In this document: piece after piece, positions 1-7,738 of the stretch
Layout: every line of letters starts with the position of its first letter
How positions within the stretch are numbered: the stretch's first letter is position 1
Source: Acidobacteriota bacterium
Lineage (GTDB): Bacteria > Acidobacteriota > Terriglobia > Terriglobales > Acidobacteriaceae
Length of the DNA: 64,000 nt
Direction of reading: 5' to 3'
Assembly: GCA_018268855.1 (NCBI GenBank)
Contig: JAFDVR010000004.1
Coordinates: 62,001-126,000, forward strand
Translations under genes and position numbers: made by a program
The notes under the pieces: model-generated
The model's database searches: none
What the model was told of the DNA's origin: nothing
The model's input: the letters and a program-made list of their open reading frames with translations, nothing else

Positions 1-339
1 CGTCTCTGGGTCAAATGAAACTACCTCGCCATCTTTTACCCCAAACTGAAACCCGAACACATCCTCTGCAAAAAAGAATGGGAGGTTATCGTCTTTATAA
101 AAAGCCTTCCATGTGCTGGAGGCATTCCACAGAGTAATATCCATGAAGCCTTCAGCACTCTTGTACGGAAACACATGCAATGCGGATTCAAAAGCGTAAA
201 ATCCGTTTTTTAGCGATAACAACTTCAAAAGCTCAACTGGCAGGTCGCAGTCTTCTAAATCGCATGAGCCCAGTTGCTGAGATGCGATCCCAATCAGCAG
301 TTCTAGGCTATTTGGTTTTAATTTTGACCTTCGTTCCAT
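1..339 (-). CDS. SUKH/SMI1-KNR4-like immunity protein, partial (3' end outside window)
   Basis: This reading frame enters the window edge and begins at an ATG (337-339) inside the 3' end of the upstream NucA/NucB toxin gene, overlapping it by 32 bases in another frame. The 113 visible residues start MERRSKLKPNSLELLIGIAS and contain LPVELLKLLSLKNGFYAFES and FFFAEDVFGFQFGVKDGEV. The LP...NG pattern followed by FFAEDVFG..F resembles the SUKH (SMI1/KNR4) superfamily, a common immunity fold in polymorphic toxin systems. Its place directly after the toxin, with overlapping ends, supports a role as cognate immunity protein. The C-terminus is not visible. The family call is by motif only. Confidence 0.65.
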   Translation of the reverse strand, partial: MERRSKLKPNSLELLIGIASQQLGSCDLEDCDLPVELLKLLSLKNGFYAFESALHVFPYKSAEGFMDITLWNASSTWKAFYKDDNLPFFFAEDVFGFQFGVKDGEVVSFDPET

Positions 340-1138
340 CTGGAAGATTCCTTATCTGATTACCCATGCTTGCGCCGCTACCTCGATTGTCTGACCTTTG
401 AATATTTCTTACGCTCGCTCTCGATCCACCTTCCTGAGCGAACGCTGGAGGGTATTCATCACGATCATGACCGGCCACTCCCCGTACTCCTTTAAGTGCT
501 TGAGCCCTCCGGCTCGCGCTTCCTGCACGATCGATTGTCACTACAGATGGCTGACCAGATGCTTGAGCGTCTTCAATGTGCCGTGCTGATGCCGGGTACT
601 TGCCAGAGTCTACAACGATCTCCTGTGTAACTCCCTCCTCTTCTCCGACAGCTTCGTCAAGGAGTTCAGCGCTGCCGTCTGCCCAAGCCATAGGATCGGC
701 AATTGTCCACAGACCTACGAGAGGCGAGGATCTAGCTAGATCAAGCACTTTTTGATCGCGCTCCTCTTGCTGTTCAGCGTTTCTTACAATACCTTCTCCC
801 TGAACCGTGTTTACGCTTGTTTTGGGCGAGCCAGACAGTTGAGCATTGGTGTTCCAGCCTTTGAAGGTTAAGAAGTTCAGAACTCTCTGGCACCAATCGC
901 AATGCCCATCGAGATCCGATTGCGAGATTGGATTATTTTCTGCATAAGCGTAAAGATTAAGGCTCTGTGGTGTATCCAAATTCGCATAGGGCACTGCCAC
1001 CACCTTCTGTGCCCAGTCGGGGCTCATCCATCTGCCTACGATGGAGGCGTAGTACCTGGCCCCGAAGTAGTCGAGCCCTGATTCTGTGTCCCGTTCTTTG
1101 CCGGTATAATGTGATTCCCAAAACGCACACGAATGCAT
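308..1138 (-). CDS. Orphan Rhs tip: short Rhs core + NucA/NucB-type DNase toxin
   Basis: This is the outermost cassette of the Rhs array. I start it at the ATG at 1138 (MHSCAFWES), just before the Rhs core resumes at HYTGKERDTESGLDYFGARY. A longer upstream frame exists, but it overlaps the preceding immunity gene and has no Rhs similarity. After the delimiter NNPISQSDLDGH a roughly 200-residue tip follows. Its last 110 residues (SGKYPASARHI, PSVVTIDRAGSASRR, DRDEYPPAFAQEGG, SDNRGSGASMGNQ) match the DNase_NucA_NucB pattern of secreted non-specific nucleases. Predicted role: DNA-degrading toxin of interbacterial competition, if joined to a full-length Rhs. On its own it lacks a signal peptide and the Rhs shell. 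The tip identity is strong; whether this short form is expressed is unknown. Confidence 0.75.
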   Translation of the reverse strand: MHSCAFWESHYTGKERDTESGLDYFGARYYASIVGRWMSPDWAQKVVAVPYANLDTPQSLNLYAYAENNPISQSDLDGHCDWCQRVLNFLTFKGWNTNAQLSGSPKTSVNTVQGEGIVRNAEQQEERDQKVLDLARSSPLVGLWTIADPMAWADGSAELLDEAVGEEEGVTQEIVVDSGKYPASARHIEDAQASGQPSVVTIDRAGSASRRAQALKGVRGVAGHDRDEYPPAFAQEGGSRASVRNIQRSDNRGSGASMGNQIRNLPDGTKVKIKTK

Positions 1139-1194
1139 AGGACGTGGAGTGCAGTCGTAGTTGAAGTCGGCTCCCGTCGTAGTGACAGCAGAAT

Positions 1195-1680
1195 TCACCA
1201 CGATCCCTGGTAGGCATCGCGGAGGAGGGTTATCGCCTCCCCGGCTCGGAGCTTGTCTAACCCTAAGCTGAGAGCTGGGACAGCAACCGCTTTCAGCTTG
1301 ATCGGACTCGTTTCGTTGAAGCGGTGGATCGCCTTGAAGGATTCCCGGAGAACCAACCACGTCGTATCAACTGGGCTCAGCGACTCTTCCGGCGAAGTCG
1401 CAACGCCGGGGATCGCGTAGGGGGGCCGCCCTTTGGCAACCTCGTAATCGGGCATCTTCACAACCTGCGTCTGATGAAGCGGAGCCGGGGGCTTGATGGC
1501 TCCCCACTCCATAGCCGACATGAGAGGCACGAAGACCGCATCCAAGCCGCCACTAGCATCTACTGCGTCCGCATACTTTTGGAACACGGTCACCTGGGGC
1601 AGTTGCGCGAGTTCTGCTTCTAAGCCCTTCGCTCGCTCAGGGTTCATTTCGATCACATACAAATAGATTTGATTTGTCAT
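1195..1680 (-). CDS. Macrodomain-like immunity protein
   Basis: 161 residues. The start ATG overlaps the stop of the upstream toxin (ATGA, 1677-1680), implying translational coupling. The opening strand-rich region (IYLYVIEMNPERAKGLEAEL), GGLDAVFVPLMSAMEWG, then IPGVATSP and finally AVAVPALSLGLDKLRAGEAI follow the layout of macro (ADP-ribose-binding) domains, where a glycine-containing loop after strand two and a late VPALSxG segment contact the ligand. The paired toxin tip looks like an ADP-ribosyltransferase, so an ADP-ribose-binding or ADP-ribose-removing immunity protein makes biochemical sense. Motif resemblance only; the fold needs a profile or structure search. Confidence 0.5.
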   Translation of the reverse strand: MTNQIYLYVIEMNPERAKGLEAELAQLPQVTVFQKYADAVDASGGLDAVFVPLMSAMEWGAIKPPAPLHQTQVVKMPDYEVAKGRPPYAIPGVATSPEESLSPVDTTWLVLRESFKAIHRFNETSPIKLKAVAVPALSLGLDKLRAGEAITLLRDAYQGSW

Positions 1681-2591
1681 TGTGGCTTCACCTGTGGAAG
1701 GTTGTCGTTGTGGATCAGAACGCCTCGCCCTTCGGTTGCTGCGCTATGTACCGGAGAGCTATTGACTAGATCGGTCGGTGCAGTTCCTCTGACTACCGTC
1801 GTCGATGGACCGCCTCCCGCTGCTTGTTGAGCGCCGAACTGCTCGGCACTCTGTTGAGAAAAGAAGAAGCCTTTGTACTCTGTACCGTTTGGAGATGGTA
1901 GGAACTGACCAGTATTTTGGATACTCTCCAGTTCAGTTGCATCAACCGCTCTATAGAGTTCCGTTGTAGTAACCGATGCGCTCTCGCCAACGAAGCTTCC
2001 AGCCTCCGCTCCAACTTCTGCCCCAACACCGACACCTCTTGCTACGGCGCCGCCAGCTACCGCAGTGCCCACCGTTCCGATGATCTGACCTATTGCTCGC
2101 CCGTCTCCATGCGCCGCCGCGACTACTGTACTCGCTACAGCGCTTCCTATCGCCTTGCCCGTCACGATTGGATGCGCTACGGCGGTTCCAACTCCTTGCG
2201 CCGTTGCAATCGGATGCTCGACTACGTGAACGATACGACGGTAGGTTGAATCAGCAAGACCATTCGCAAAGTCTGTGAACCAGTTGTGTCCATCATCATC
2301 AATGAGACTCAGCGAGTTGTTCCGCACATACATGTAAAGGTTCAGCGTTTGTGGATCAGCTAGATTCGCATACGGAACAGGAGAAATTCTCGTCGCCCAA
2401 TCGGGCGACATCCACCGTCCCATGGACGAGGCGTAGTACCTTGCCCCGAAGTAGTCCAGCCCTGATTCTGTGTCTCTTTCTTTGCCGGTGAACTTATGCG
2501 GTTGGTGATGGAGGGTGGGTCGGAGAGTTCCTGGCCCGAAGGGAGCAAACTCGCCCTTCCATACCGGATAACCAAACGAACTCAACTCCAT
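1677..2591 (-). CDS. Orphan Rhs tip: Rhs core fragment + putative ADP-ribosyltransferase toxin
   Basis: 304 residues. Rhs-core similarity begins just upstream of the ATG at DHQGTAQMELSSFGYPVW and runs through GKERDTESGLDYFGARYYAS and NNSLSLIDDDGH. The segment between FAPFG and KFTGKERD reads PGTLRPTLHHQPH instead of the usual QELSDPSSTTNRY, because of two compensating one-base indels. The tip has an Ala/Gly/Val-rich stretch (about residues 135-205) and then a C-terminal domain (LYRAVDATELESIQNTGQF, GFFFSQQSAEQFG, TEGRGVLIH). The YR, S-rich strand and late E pattern suits an ADP-ribosyltransferase-like fold of the R-S-E type. Alternative: another YRAV...TG-type Rhs tip of unknown activity. The macrodomain-like partner supports the first reading. 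Confidence 0.55.
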   Translation of the reverse strand: MELSSFGYPVWKGEFAPFGPGTLRPTLHHQPHKFTGKERDTESGLDYFGARYYASSMGRWMSPDWATRISPVPYANLADPQTLNLYMYVRNNSLSLIDDDGHNWFTDFANGLADSTYRRIVHVVEHPIATAQGVGTAVAHPIVTGKAIGSAVASTVVAAAHGDGRAIGQIIGTVGTAVAGGAVARGVGVGAEVGAEAGSFVGESASVTTTELYRAVDATELESIQNTGQFLPSPNGTEYKGFFFSQQSAEQFGAQQAAGGGPSTTVVRGTAPTDLVNSSPVHSAATEGRGVLIHNDNLPQVKPQ

Positions 2592-2647
2592 CTGCGCCGT
2601 CCCCTGATGATCCCTACGCCAGTTTTGGACGACGCATCATCGTTTTG

Positions 2648-3286
2648 TTACGTAACACGTATGGGGCCACGCTTTGGTACGGTTTCCATTTCAGTTGACA
2701 GGCATTTACCTCTTTTATCAAATAAAAAAGATAAGCGTGATATTTCATTTCTTATCCAGCTGAATGCATTTTTCCCCACTAAATCACCGCGCGTTCCGTC
2801 CTTATAACAATGCCATACCGTCTGATCTTCACGATCCAGGCACAGCAAAGATCCATCAAATCCATAAGATCCTACTATCAATAGGCGATTTAGATCTAAG
2901 TCATATTTATTATAGTTTTCGAACTTAATATTGTGTGGCGGAGTTATCACTGTATCGGACCGATTATAGAGTGCGGTTGATGGCATAATCCCGAACAAGC
3001 TTAGGGAATTGGAAAAAAGTAACGCGCCATTTTGTATAGAGAAAAAATCTACCCAAACAGGAGGGATTTTCAATTCATTCGAGGCCATTTTTATATCTTC
3101 CATCGCAGCCGGCTTGAAGATTATATTAAGATACGCCGATTCTGCAATAAAAGGCGTCTTGATTTGATAATAAGCCTGATTATTTTCAAGTTCATCAAGC
3201 CAGCCATATTTGAGTAAGATATTTCGCAGATTTAAATCGATCGCCTGATGTCTTTTACTGTCAGTACTAAACGATTGGATGTTCAT
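2648..3286 (-). CDS. SUKH (SMI1/KNR4-like) immunity protein for GHH toxin
   Basis: 212 residues. The core IPPVWVDFFSIQNGALLFSN with a later LFGIMPS, LLIVGSYGFDGSLLCLD and a C-terminal NAFSWIRNEIS helix fit SMI1/KNR4 proteins, which often neutralise nuclease toxins. It follows the GHH-nuclease tip (stop at 3379) by about 90 bases. The gene is visibly AT-rich compared with the Rhs core around it, as expected for cassettes acquired independently. The last residues (PKRGPIRVT) lie at the junction with the next cassette, so the original C-terminus may have been altered. Confidence 0.75.
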   Translation of the reverse strand: MNIQSFSTDSKRHQAIDLNLRNILLKYGWLDELENNQAYYQIKTPFIAESAYLNIIFKPAAMEDIKMASNELKIPPVWVDFFSIQNGALLFSNSLSLFGIMPSTALYNRSDTVITPPHNIKFENYNKYDLDLNRLLIVGSYGFDGSLLCLDREDQTVWHCYKDGTRGDLVGKNAFSWIRNEISRLSFLFDKRGKCLSTEMETVPKRGPIRVT

Positions 3287-3378
3287 CTATTGTAAAACTC
3301 TCATTTTTTAATGTATTCGAATCGACGGGCTTGTTCGTATGAGAATCAACATATTGGCCGCCAGTTACATGCAACGAG

Positions 3379-4799
3379 TCATGCTTTGCAGTATGTATGT
3401 ATGTATAGGCTATCTAGAGTAGTGGCCGCTTTGGAAGGATCTGCCAATGATAAGCCTCCGGCAATGCCCTCGTGAATGCCTGTAATACTTTCTTCGACGC
3501 TTCCTCTAATCACGTTAAGCGCAATATCAGTAACCTGCAATGCGATCAATGATCTAGAGAGCAACTCCCCATTTGTCACGTTGCGAAAGTTCCCGCCATG
3601 CTCTGCAAGATTGCCCTCGACGCCCTCTACAAATTTGACATTATTTGGTTCACCAGCTAGCTCCCTATGCCCATTCACGCTGTTGATGTGATGGCCTTGA
3701 TAACCAGAAACTCTGCCGGTTTTTAGAAGTTCCGCTCTTTCTGCAGCTGTCCATGGCCGAGTACCGGTTCCAGTTCTCTGTACCAAGCTACGCCCTTGCT
3801 CCCAAGCCAGCCTAATAGCTTTGGCTCGCTCATATTGCAGAGAAGCATGGCCATCGGGGTCATCTTTTGAAAGCGGATTATTTAATACATATGAATATAA
3901 GTTTAGCGTTTGTGGAGCAGTAAGAATTGCGAAGGGAATCGCTTCGACCTCGGGACTCCAGTCCGGGCTCATCCACCTGCCGACGGTGGAGGCATAGTAC
4001 CTAGCGCCGAAGTAATCTAAGCCGCTCTCTGCATCCCGTTCTTTGCCGGTGAACTTATAGCGGTTGGTGGTAATTGACGGATCAGATAATTCCTGCCCAA
4101 ATGGGGCGAATTCGCTCTTCGACACCGGCCATCCGCCTGCGCTCAACTCCATCTGCGCCGTGCCCAGATGGTCCGAGGCGTAGTAGCGGATAGATGCATC
4201 ATCCGCAGCAATGGAGAGATTCGCGCCGGTGCTTGCAGGGCCGTTGACATAGGTGGGAGATTCTTCTCCGCCGTTGAAGATGGTGTGTACAGAACCGTCC
4301 GCACTCACCACCGCGATGGAAGCAAATTGTTGGGTGAAAGCTCCTCCGCTCAGACCGCCACCAAACAGATCCCGGAATACGTCTTATTCGCAAGCTCATG
4401 GAGCGAGATTACCCGGTTGTGCCAGGTGTTCAGCACAGTGTCATCGTCACTTGGCTGGCCATCCTGATCGGCAAGGGTGGTGGTCACCCCATCTGCCCAG
4501 ATAAGAATGCCTCCATGCGTATTGCCGGTCTGGCGCTGACGCACCACCAGTTGGTCTCCATCATGGAACATATAATTAGCCATCTGCGGCGCAGCGATGG
4601 TATAGCTTACTCCAGTCCAGCCACCGCCATAGGTGCCTGATACCTGAAGGACCTTCTCCGAACTCGCAATCCGCGCGATGCGCTTGCCACCGGCGTAGAT
4701 GTAGTCCGTCCAGCGTTGACTGGCTGGATTCCACACGCCTGCTCCTTCGATCTCGCTTAGCACCTGCCCGCCGAAGCGGATGTACTCGCGCCAGCTTGG
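3379..4799 (-). pseudogene. Frameshifted orphan Rhs fragment with GHH-type nuclease toxin tip
   Basis: Rhs core similarity starts at WREYIRFGGQVLSEIEG (about 4799) and matches the parent closely. Around 4366 one C is missing relative to the parent (parent reads GGGATCTGGTTTGG on the coding strand, here GGGATCTGTTTGG). This shifts frame after KTYSGI and gives a premature stop (SGICLVAV). The rest is open again from ATG 4311 (MVSADGSVHTIF) to 3379. After NNPLSKDDPDGH the tip carries WTAAERAELLKTGRVSGYQG, HHINSV and LAGEPNNVKFVE, the GHH signature of HNH/Endonuclease VII-type toxin nucleases. The 3' reading frame (3379-4311) might still be translated alone. Its SUKH immunity gene follows. Confidence 0.75.
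3850..4799 (-). repeat. Rhs core duplication, copy in GHH cassette
   Basis: Near-identical to the parent Rhs core from WREYIRFGG to the DPDGH delimiter, apart from the one-base deletion near 4366 and scattered substitutions. Forms a direct repeat with 10060-11157 and 13155-14257, so it is a substrate for homologous recombination. Confidence 0.85.
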
Positions 4800-5013
4800 C
4801 CAGCAGAACATCGCGCACCCACTCGCTCAGGGTCAGACCGGCTGCACACGCTCGTTCCTCCAGCATGGCGAACTCCGCCTCGCTGACCTTCGTTCCTACG
4901 GACTTCGTGCGTAAGGGCGGCTTCAGAGAGCACCGCCTGCGCTGCCGGGATGTGTGGGAGACGACTTCAGGCCGCACGTCGGCTGTACGTTGCTCAACAT
5001 CGGGCAGCGCCAC
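4797..5013 (-). pseudogene. Truncated ribbon-helix-helix mobilization-type protein fused to Rhs fragment
   Basis: From a GTG at 5013 the frame reads VALPDVEQRTADVRPEVV then PLRTKSVGTKVSEAEFAM and LEERACAAGLTLSEWVRDVL. This is a ribbon-helix-helix/MobC-like pattern (basic beta strand, two helices, SEWVRDVLL) seen in relaxosome accessory proteins. At LLAKLA the sequence passes into Rhs core DNA; the frame then continues as nonsense, because the Rhs frame there is different. The join lies in a shared AAGCTGGCGCGAG-like stretch. It separates the deaminase cassette's immunity gene (5271-5810) from the GHH cassette. No other transfer genes are visible, so this is a remnant. Confidence 0.6.
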
Positions 5014-5132
5014 CGGAAGCGGGCTAAGAGGCTGGAACTCATAGGGTTCCTCTTCAGCAACCTGCGCTCACCCACAGAGTACGCCCATTTATTGGATTTT
5101 TCTTCTTAGCCGCCTGTTTTCAACGAGTTCCC

Positions 5133-5157
5133 GCACAGCAACTTCAGGTTGCTGTGC
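5133..5157. repeat. Perfect 10-bp stem-loop upstream of mobilization remnant
   Basis: Arms GCACAGCAAC and GTTGCTGTGC are exact reverse complements around a TTCAG loop. There is no U-run on either side, so it is not a typical terminator. It lies about 120 bases upstream of the RHH-type gene fragment. Together with the inverted repeat at 5171-5186, this is what an oriT or relaxosome-binding region could look like; that is inference. Confidence 0.6.
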
Positions 5158-5170
5158 AGCTCCCATTCTG

Positions 5171-5186
5171 GGGTGACGTGTCACCC
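5171..5186. repeat. Inverted repeat GGGTGAC-GT-GTCACCC
   Basis: Two perfect 7-base arms are separated by GT. It sits in the gene-free stretch 5053-5270 between the RHH fragment and the DUF416 immunity gene. Possible operator or relaxase/accessory-protein binding site of the decayed mobile element; no direct evidence for either. Confidence 0.55.
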
Positions 5187-5270
5187 TCATCCCGTGCGCC
5201 AAGCACGGCGCTCGCAGCAGCGATGATCTACATGGAAGCTACGGCGTTCGGATGCAAGATGCAGCGGGCT

Positions 5271-5810
5271 TTAATTGCTGTGGCTAGCCTCAGTCAACAG
5301 GTGATCAAGGGAAGCCAACTCTGCTTGCATTAGTGGAGAACTTGCGATTCTGAACTCAAGCTCGGGATCACTAGGGTTTAGTTTCTCTTCGAACTGAACT
5401 TTCGCATCGACCAAGTCTCTGGCCTTCGATGCAATCGAAGCGATTGACTTCACATCCCACTCAAGAAAGTATTGGATGAGGTGACACACCATGATCGCTG
5501 CGTCTTGCGCATAGTCCACGAGCACTGTATCGAAGTCATCTGCATCAGGGGTCGCTTCAACACATTTCTCAAGCAACTCTTCGGCTTGGGATCGATCTCC
5601 TGTTCTCTCGGTCCGCTGAGACTCGGCAAAGCGAACTGCCTCCTCAAGAAGCTCGGGTTCACCCCACCCATATTGGACGGAAAAGCTCCTGTATTCCGGC
5701 AAGTACCGCTCGCAGACAAGACGTCCGAAAACGATCCGCTGCGAGTCGGACAGCTTGTGCAACTCGGTCTCAACATTGTCAAGGAACTCCTGTGGTTCTC
5801 TTATGGACAA
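5271..5810 (-). CDS. DUF416 family immunity protein
   Basis: 179 residues, starting 10 bases after the deaminase-toxin stop. The sequence LSDSQRIVFGRLVCERYLPE, YGWGEPELLEE and the acidic ATPDADDFDTVLVDYAQDAA match the DUF416 pattern (as in Escherichia coli YjaG). DUF416 proteins recur as immunity genes in polymorphic toxin loci. Cytosolic, with no signal peptide. Predicted to protect against the upstream HAE/CxxC deaminase tip; that pairing is inferred from adjacency. Confidence 0.8.
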   Translation of the reverse strand: MSIREPQEFLDNVETELHKLSDSQRIVFGRLVCERYLPEYRSFSVQYGWGEPELLEEAVRFAESQRTERTGDRSQAEELLEKCVEATPDADDFDTVLVDYAQDAAIMVCHLIQYFLEWDVKSIASIASKARDLVDAKVQFEEKLNPSDPELEFRIASSPLMQAELASLDHLLTEASHSN

Positions 5811-5820
5811 CAGCTTTCTC

Positions 5821-6837
5821 CTATGGCTGCTTCAGGGGGGTTATGGGCCTTGCGCCTGCATCCTGGATTGCCTGCGCACATGATGAGCAAATGGGACGGC
5901 TAGCAGCAATTGAATTCACAGTCATGCCTTGCGACTTCGCTGCATTTATTACTGTAGTTTCTGCATGCCCGGAACCCGTAACCGCAGTTTCTCCAGGCCG
6001 AAGAGCTGCTCGCTGTGAGGGGGTCAAGGCATTACGGCTTGATCCGACCATGACCGACGTGTTTCCGTTCGCATCCGTCACGCTCGCCGCTGCAGTTGTT
6101 GATTTGGTTTGGCCGAAGGTATCTTGTGCAGCTTGGATGGCATTTGCTCTTCCAGCGAGAGCCGCATCGCTTATACCTTCTTCAGCTGCTCCTCCCTTCA
6201 AACCCGTTGCCATGATGCCCAATGTTGTGATGGCTCCGGCTACTGCTTGCGTACGGTTGCTGTATTGCGCTACAGGCATTGTCTCGAAATGCTGTCCGGT
6301 CTGCGCCGATTCAAGGTTTGCAACAGTGTTCCAAGTATTTGCTATGAGGTTCCAAGCGCCTTTCGCGCCTCCGACCAAAATGTCCTTAGCTTGCTGAGGA
6401 TTTGCAATGATCGGTCCTGCAAACGCAGGATCTGGCCAATGCCCATCAGCATCAACTTGGTTGATCGGATTATTCCCGACATACCCATACAGATTCAGAC
6501 TCTGCGGGTTATCCATCTTGGCATATGGCACCGGTTCGGCCTTCTGTGCCCAGTCCGGGCTCATCCATCTGCCGACGGTGGAGGAGTAGTATCTTGCCCC
6601 GAAGTAGTCGAGACCTGATTCGGCATCGCGTTCTTTGCCGGTGAACTTATAGCGGTTGGTGGTGGTGGATGGGTCGGAGAGTTCCTGCCCGAAGGGTGCG
6701 AACTCGCCCTTCCACACCGGATAACCAAACGAACTCAACTCCATCTGCGCCGTCCCCAACTGCTCCGAGGCATGGTGCATCGAATACACACTGTCACATA
6801 CACATTTCAATGCACCTCTCGGATACCCACTTACCAT
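5821..6837 (-). CDS. Orphan Rhs tip: Rhs core fragment + cytidine-deaminase-fold toxin
   Basis: 338 residues. The first roughly 20 residues are unrelated to Rhs; core similarity starts near EQLGTAQMELSSFGYPVW and runs through GKERDAESGLDYFGARYYSS to NNPINQVDADGH. The tip ends with GSGHAETTVINAAKSQGM followed by SRPICSSCAQAIQDAGA. The HAE and C-x-x-C residues are the zinc ligands and catalytic Glu expected of a deaminase fold, the class that includes nucleic-acid-editing toxins such as DddA-like and related Rhs deaminases. Substrate (DNA, RNA or nucleotide) cannot be read from the sequence. The ATG lies 13 bases past the previous immunity stop with only a weak ribosome-binding site. Cognate immunity: the DUF416 gene downstream. 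Confidence 0.8.
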   Translation of the reverse strand: MVSGYPRGALKCVCDSVYSMHHASEQLGTAQMELSSFGYPVWKGEFAPFGQELSDPSTTTNRYKFTGKERDAESGLDYFGARYYSSTVGRWMSPDWAQKAEPVPYAKMDNPQSLNLYGYVGNNPINQVDADGHWPDPAFAGPIIANPQQAKDILVGGAKGAWNLIANTWNTVANLESAQTGQHFETMPVAQYSNRTQAVAGAITTLGIMATGLKGGAAEEGISDAALAGRANAIQAAQDTFGQTKSTTAAASVTDANGNTSVMVGSSRNALTPSQRAALRPGETAVTGSGHAETTVINAAKSQGMTVNSIAASRPICSSCAQAIQDAGARPITPLKQP

Positions 6838-6850
6838 TCTCGGAATTAAT

Positions 6851-7738
6851 TTAGGTTGACTCCGAAGCTATCTCTTTTAAGTAGTATTCAGACACTGCTC
6901 TGTTCTTCCCATCGCCAGCAAGGCTATTGATATATGAAGGCGGTGTCGGCTTTCGCTCTGGATGACCCAAATCAAAGAATTTTTCAGAACCTATAATCTG
7001 TATAGCTTTCTTCTCATTTGCTAATACATCCGCCGATTCAGCCTCTTCAGGAGAAGCACCGAATCTTAGGGATATGCCGCCTCCTTTGAGCTTCTCCAGA
7101 ACCCCTGGAACAGTCTCGACCTCTATTCCTAGCCATGGTGCATATCGAGGCCCAAAGAGATTCAACCAGTAAAGTCCAGGCACACCCCACTCAGGGTCGG
7201 TACCGACGAACTTACTGCTTGTCGCTCCGCTCGGTAACTGTTTTATCAAAAGGTTCTTTGCTCTGTGATCACTCTCAGATGTTAAAAACCCATATTCGGC
7301 TTTAGCATTTACGAACATTTCGGTTGCAAAACGGGCTAACAGATCGACACCAAGCTTGCGAAGAGCTGATAAGTCGATCCACATCGTCCAAGAGATTGAG
7401 AAGAACGGCTCAGGATGCGCGGGGATTATCGGCACAAGAAGACCATTTGATTTCTCTTTCGTCCACATTGGAGGATAGTGTCTATTACTAATATAGCCTT
7501 CTGTTCTGAATGGCTTTGAGCTTTTGAATTTGAAGTCCGCGCCTGGTTGCAAAAGCCAACGTATCGGCTCTGAGATATCTTTCGGATCGAACGGTTCTTT
7601 TAGGGGTTCTGAGGTATCACATTTTTGTGGCCTAAACACCCCATTCTCAAAGTTGCTCAACGCCTCAATTTGTCGACGTGCATTATCCGCAGTAATCTCT
7701 CTTGCAGAGAACAACTGTAGCTTTAACGTTTGGCTCAT
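6851..7738 (-). CDS. Immunity protein of REase-7-like cassette (family not assigned)
   Basis: 295 residues. The start overlaps the upstream toxin stop as ATGA (7735-7738). Soluble, no signal peptide or membrane segment. Visible features: WTMWIDLSALRKLGVDLLA, YGFLTSESDHRAKN and GLYWLNLFGPRYAPWLG, which suggest a defined domain of the kind annotated in immunity families with conserved Trp and Gly residues. I cannot name the family with confidence. Position and coupling make immunity the likely role. Confidence 0.7.
   Translation of the reverse strand: MSQTLKLQLFSAREITADNARRQIEALSNFENGVFRPQKCDTSEPLKEPFDPKDISEPIRWLLQPGADFKFKSSKPFRTEGYISNRHYPPMWTKEKSNGLLVPIIPAHPEPFFSISWTMWIDLSALRKLGVDLLARFATEMFVNAKAEYGFLTSESDHRAKNLLIKQLPSGATSSKFVGTDPEWGVPGLYWLNLFGPRYAPWLGIEVETVPGVLEKLKGGGISLRFGASPEEAESADVLANEKKAIQIIGSEKFFDLGHPERKPTPPSYINSLAGDGKNRAVSEYYLKEIASEST

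Noticed and set aside
1139..1360. N-terminal extension of the NucA/NucB cassette up to 1360
   Set aside because: It overlaps the macrodomain-like immunity gene in another frame and has no Rhs similarity before HYTGKERD.
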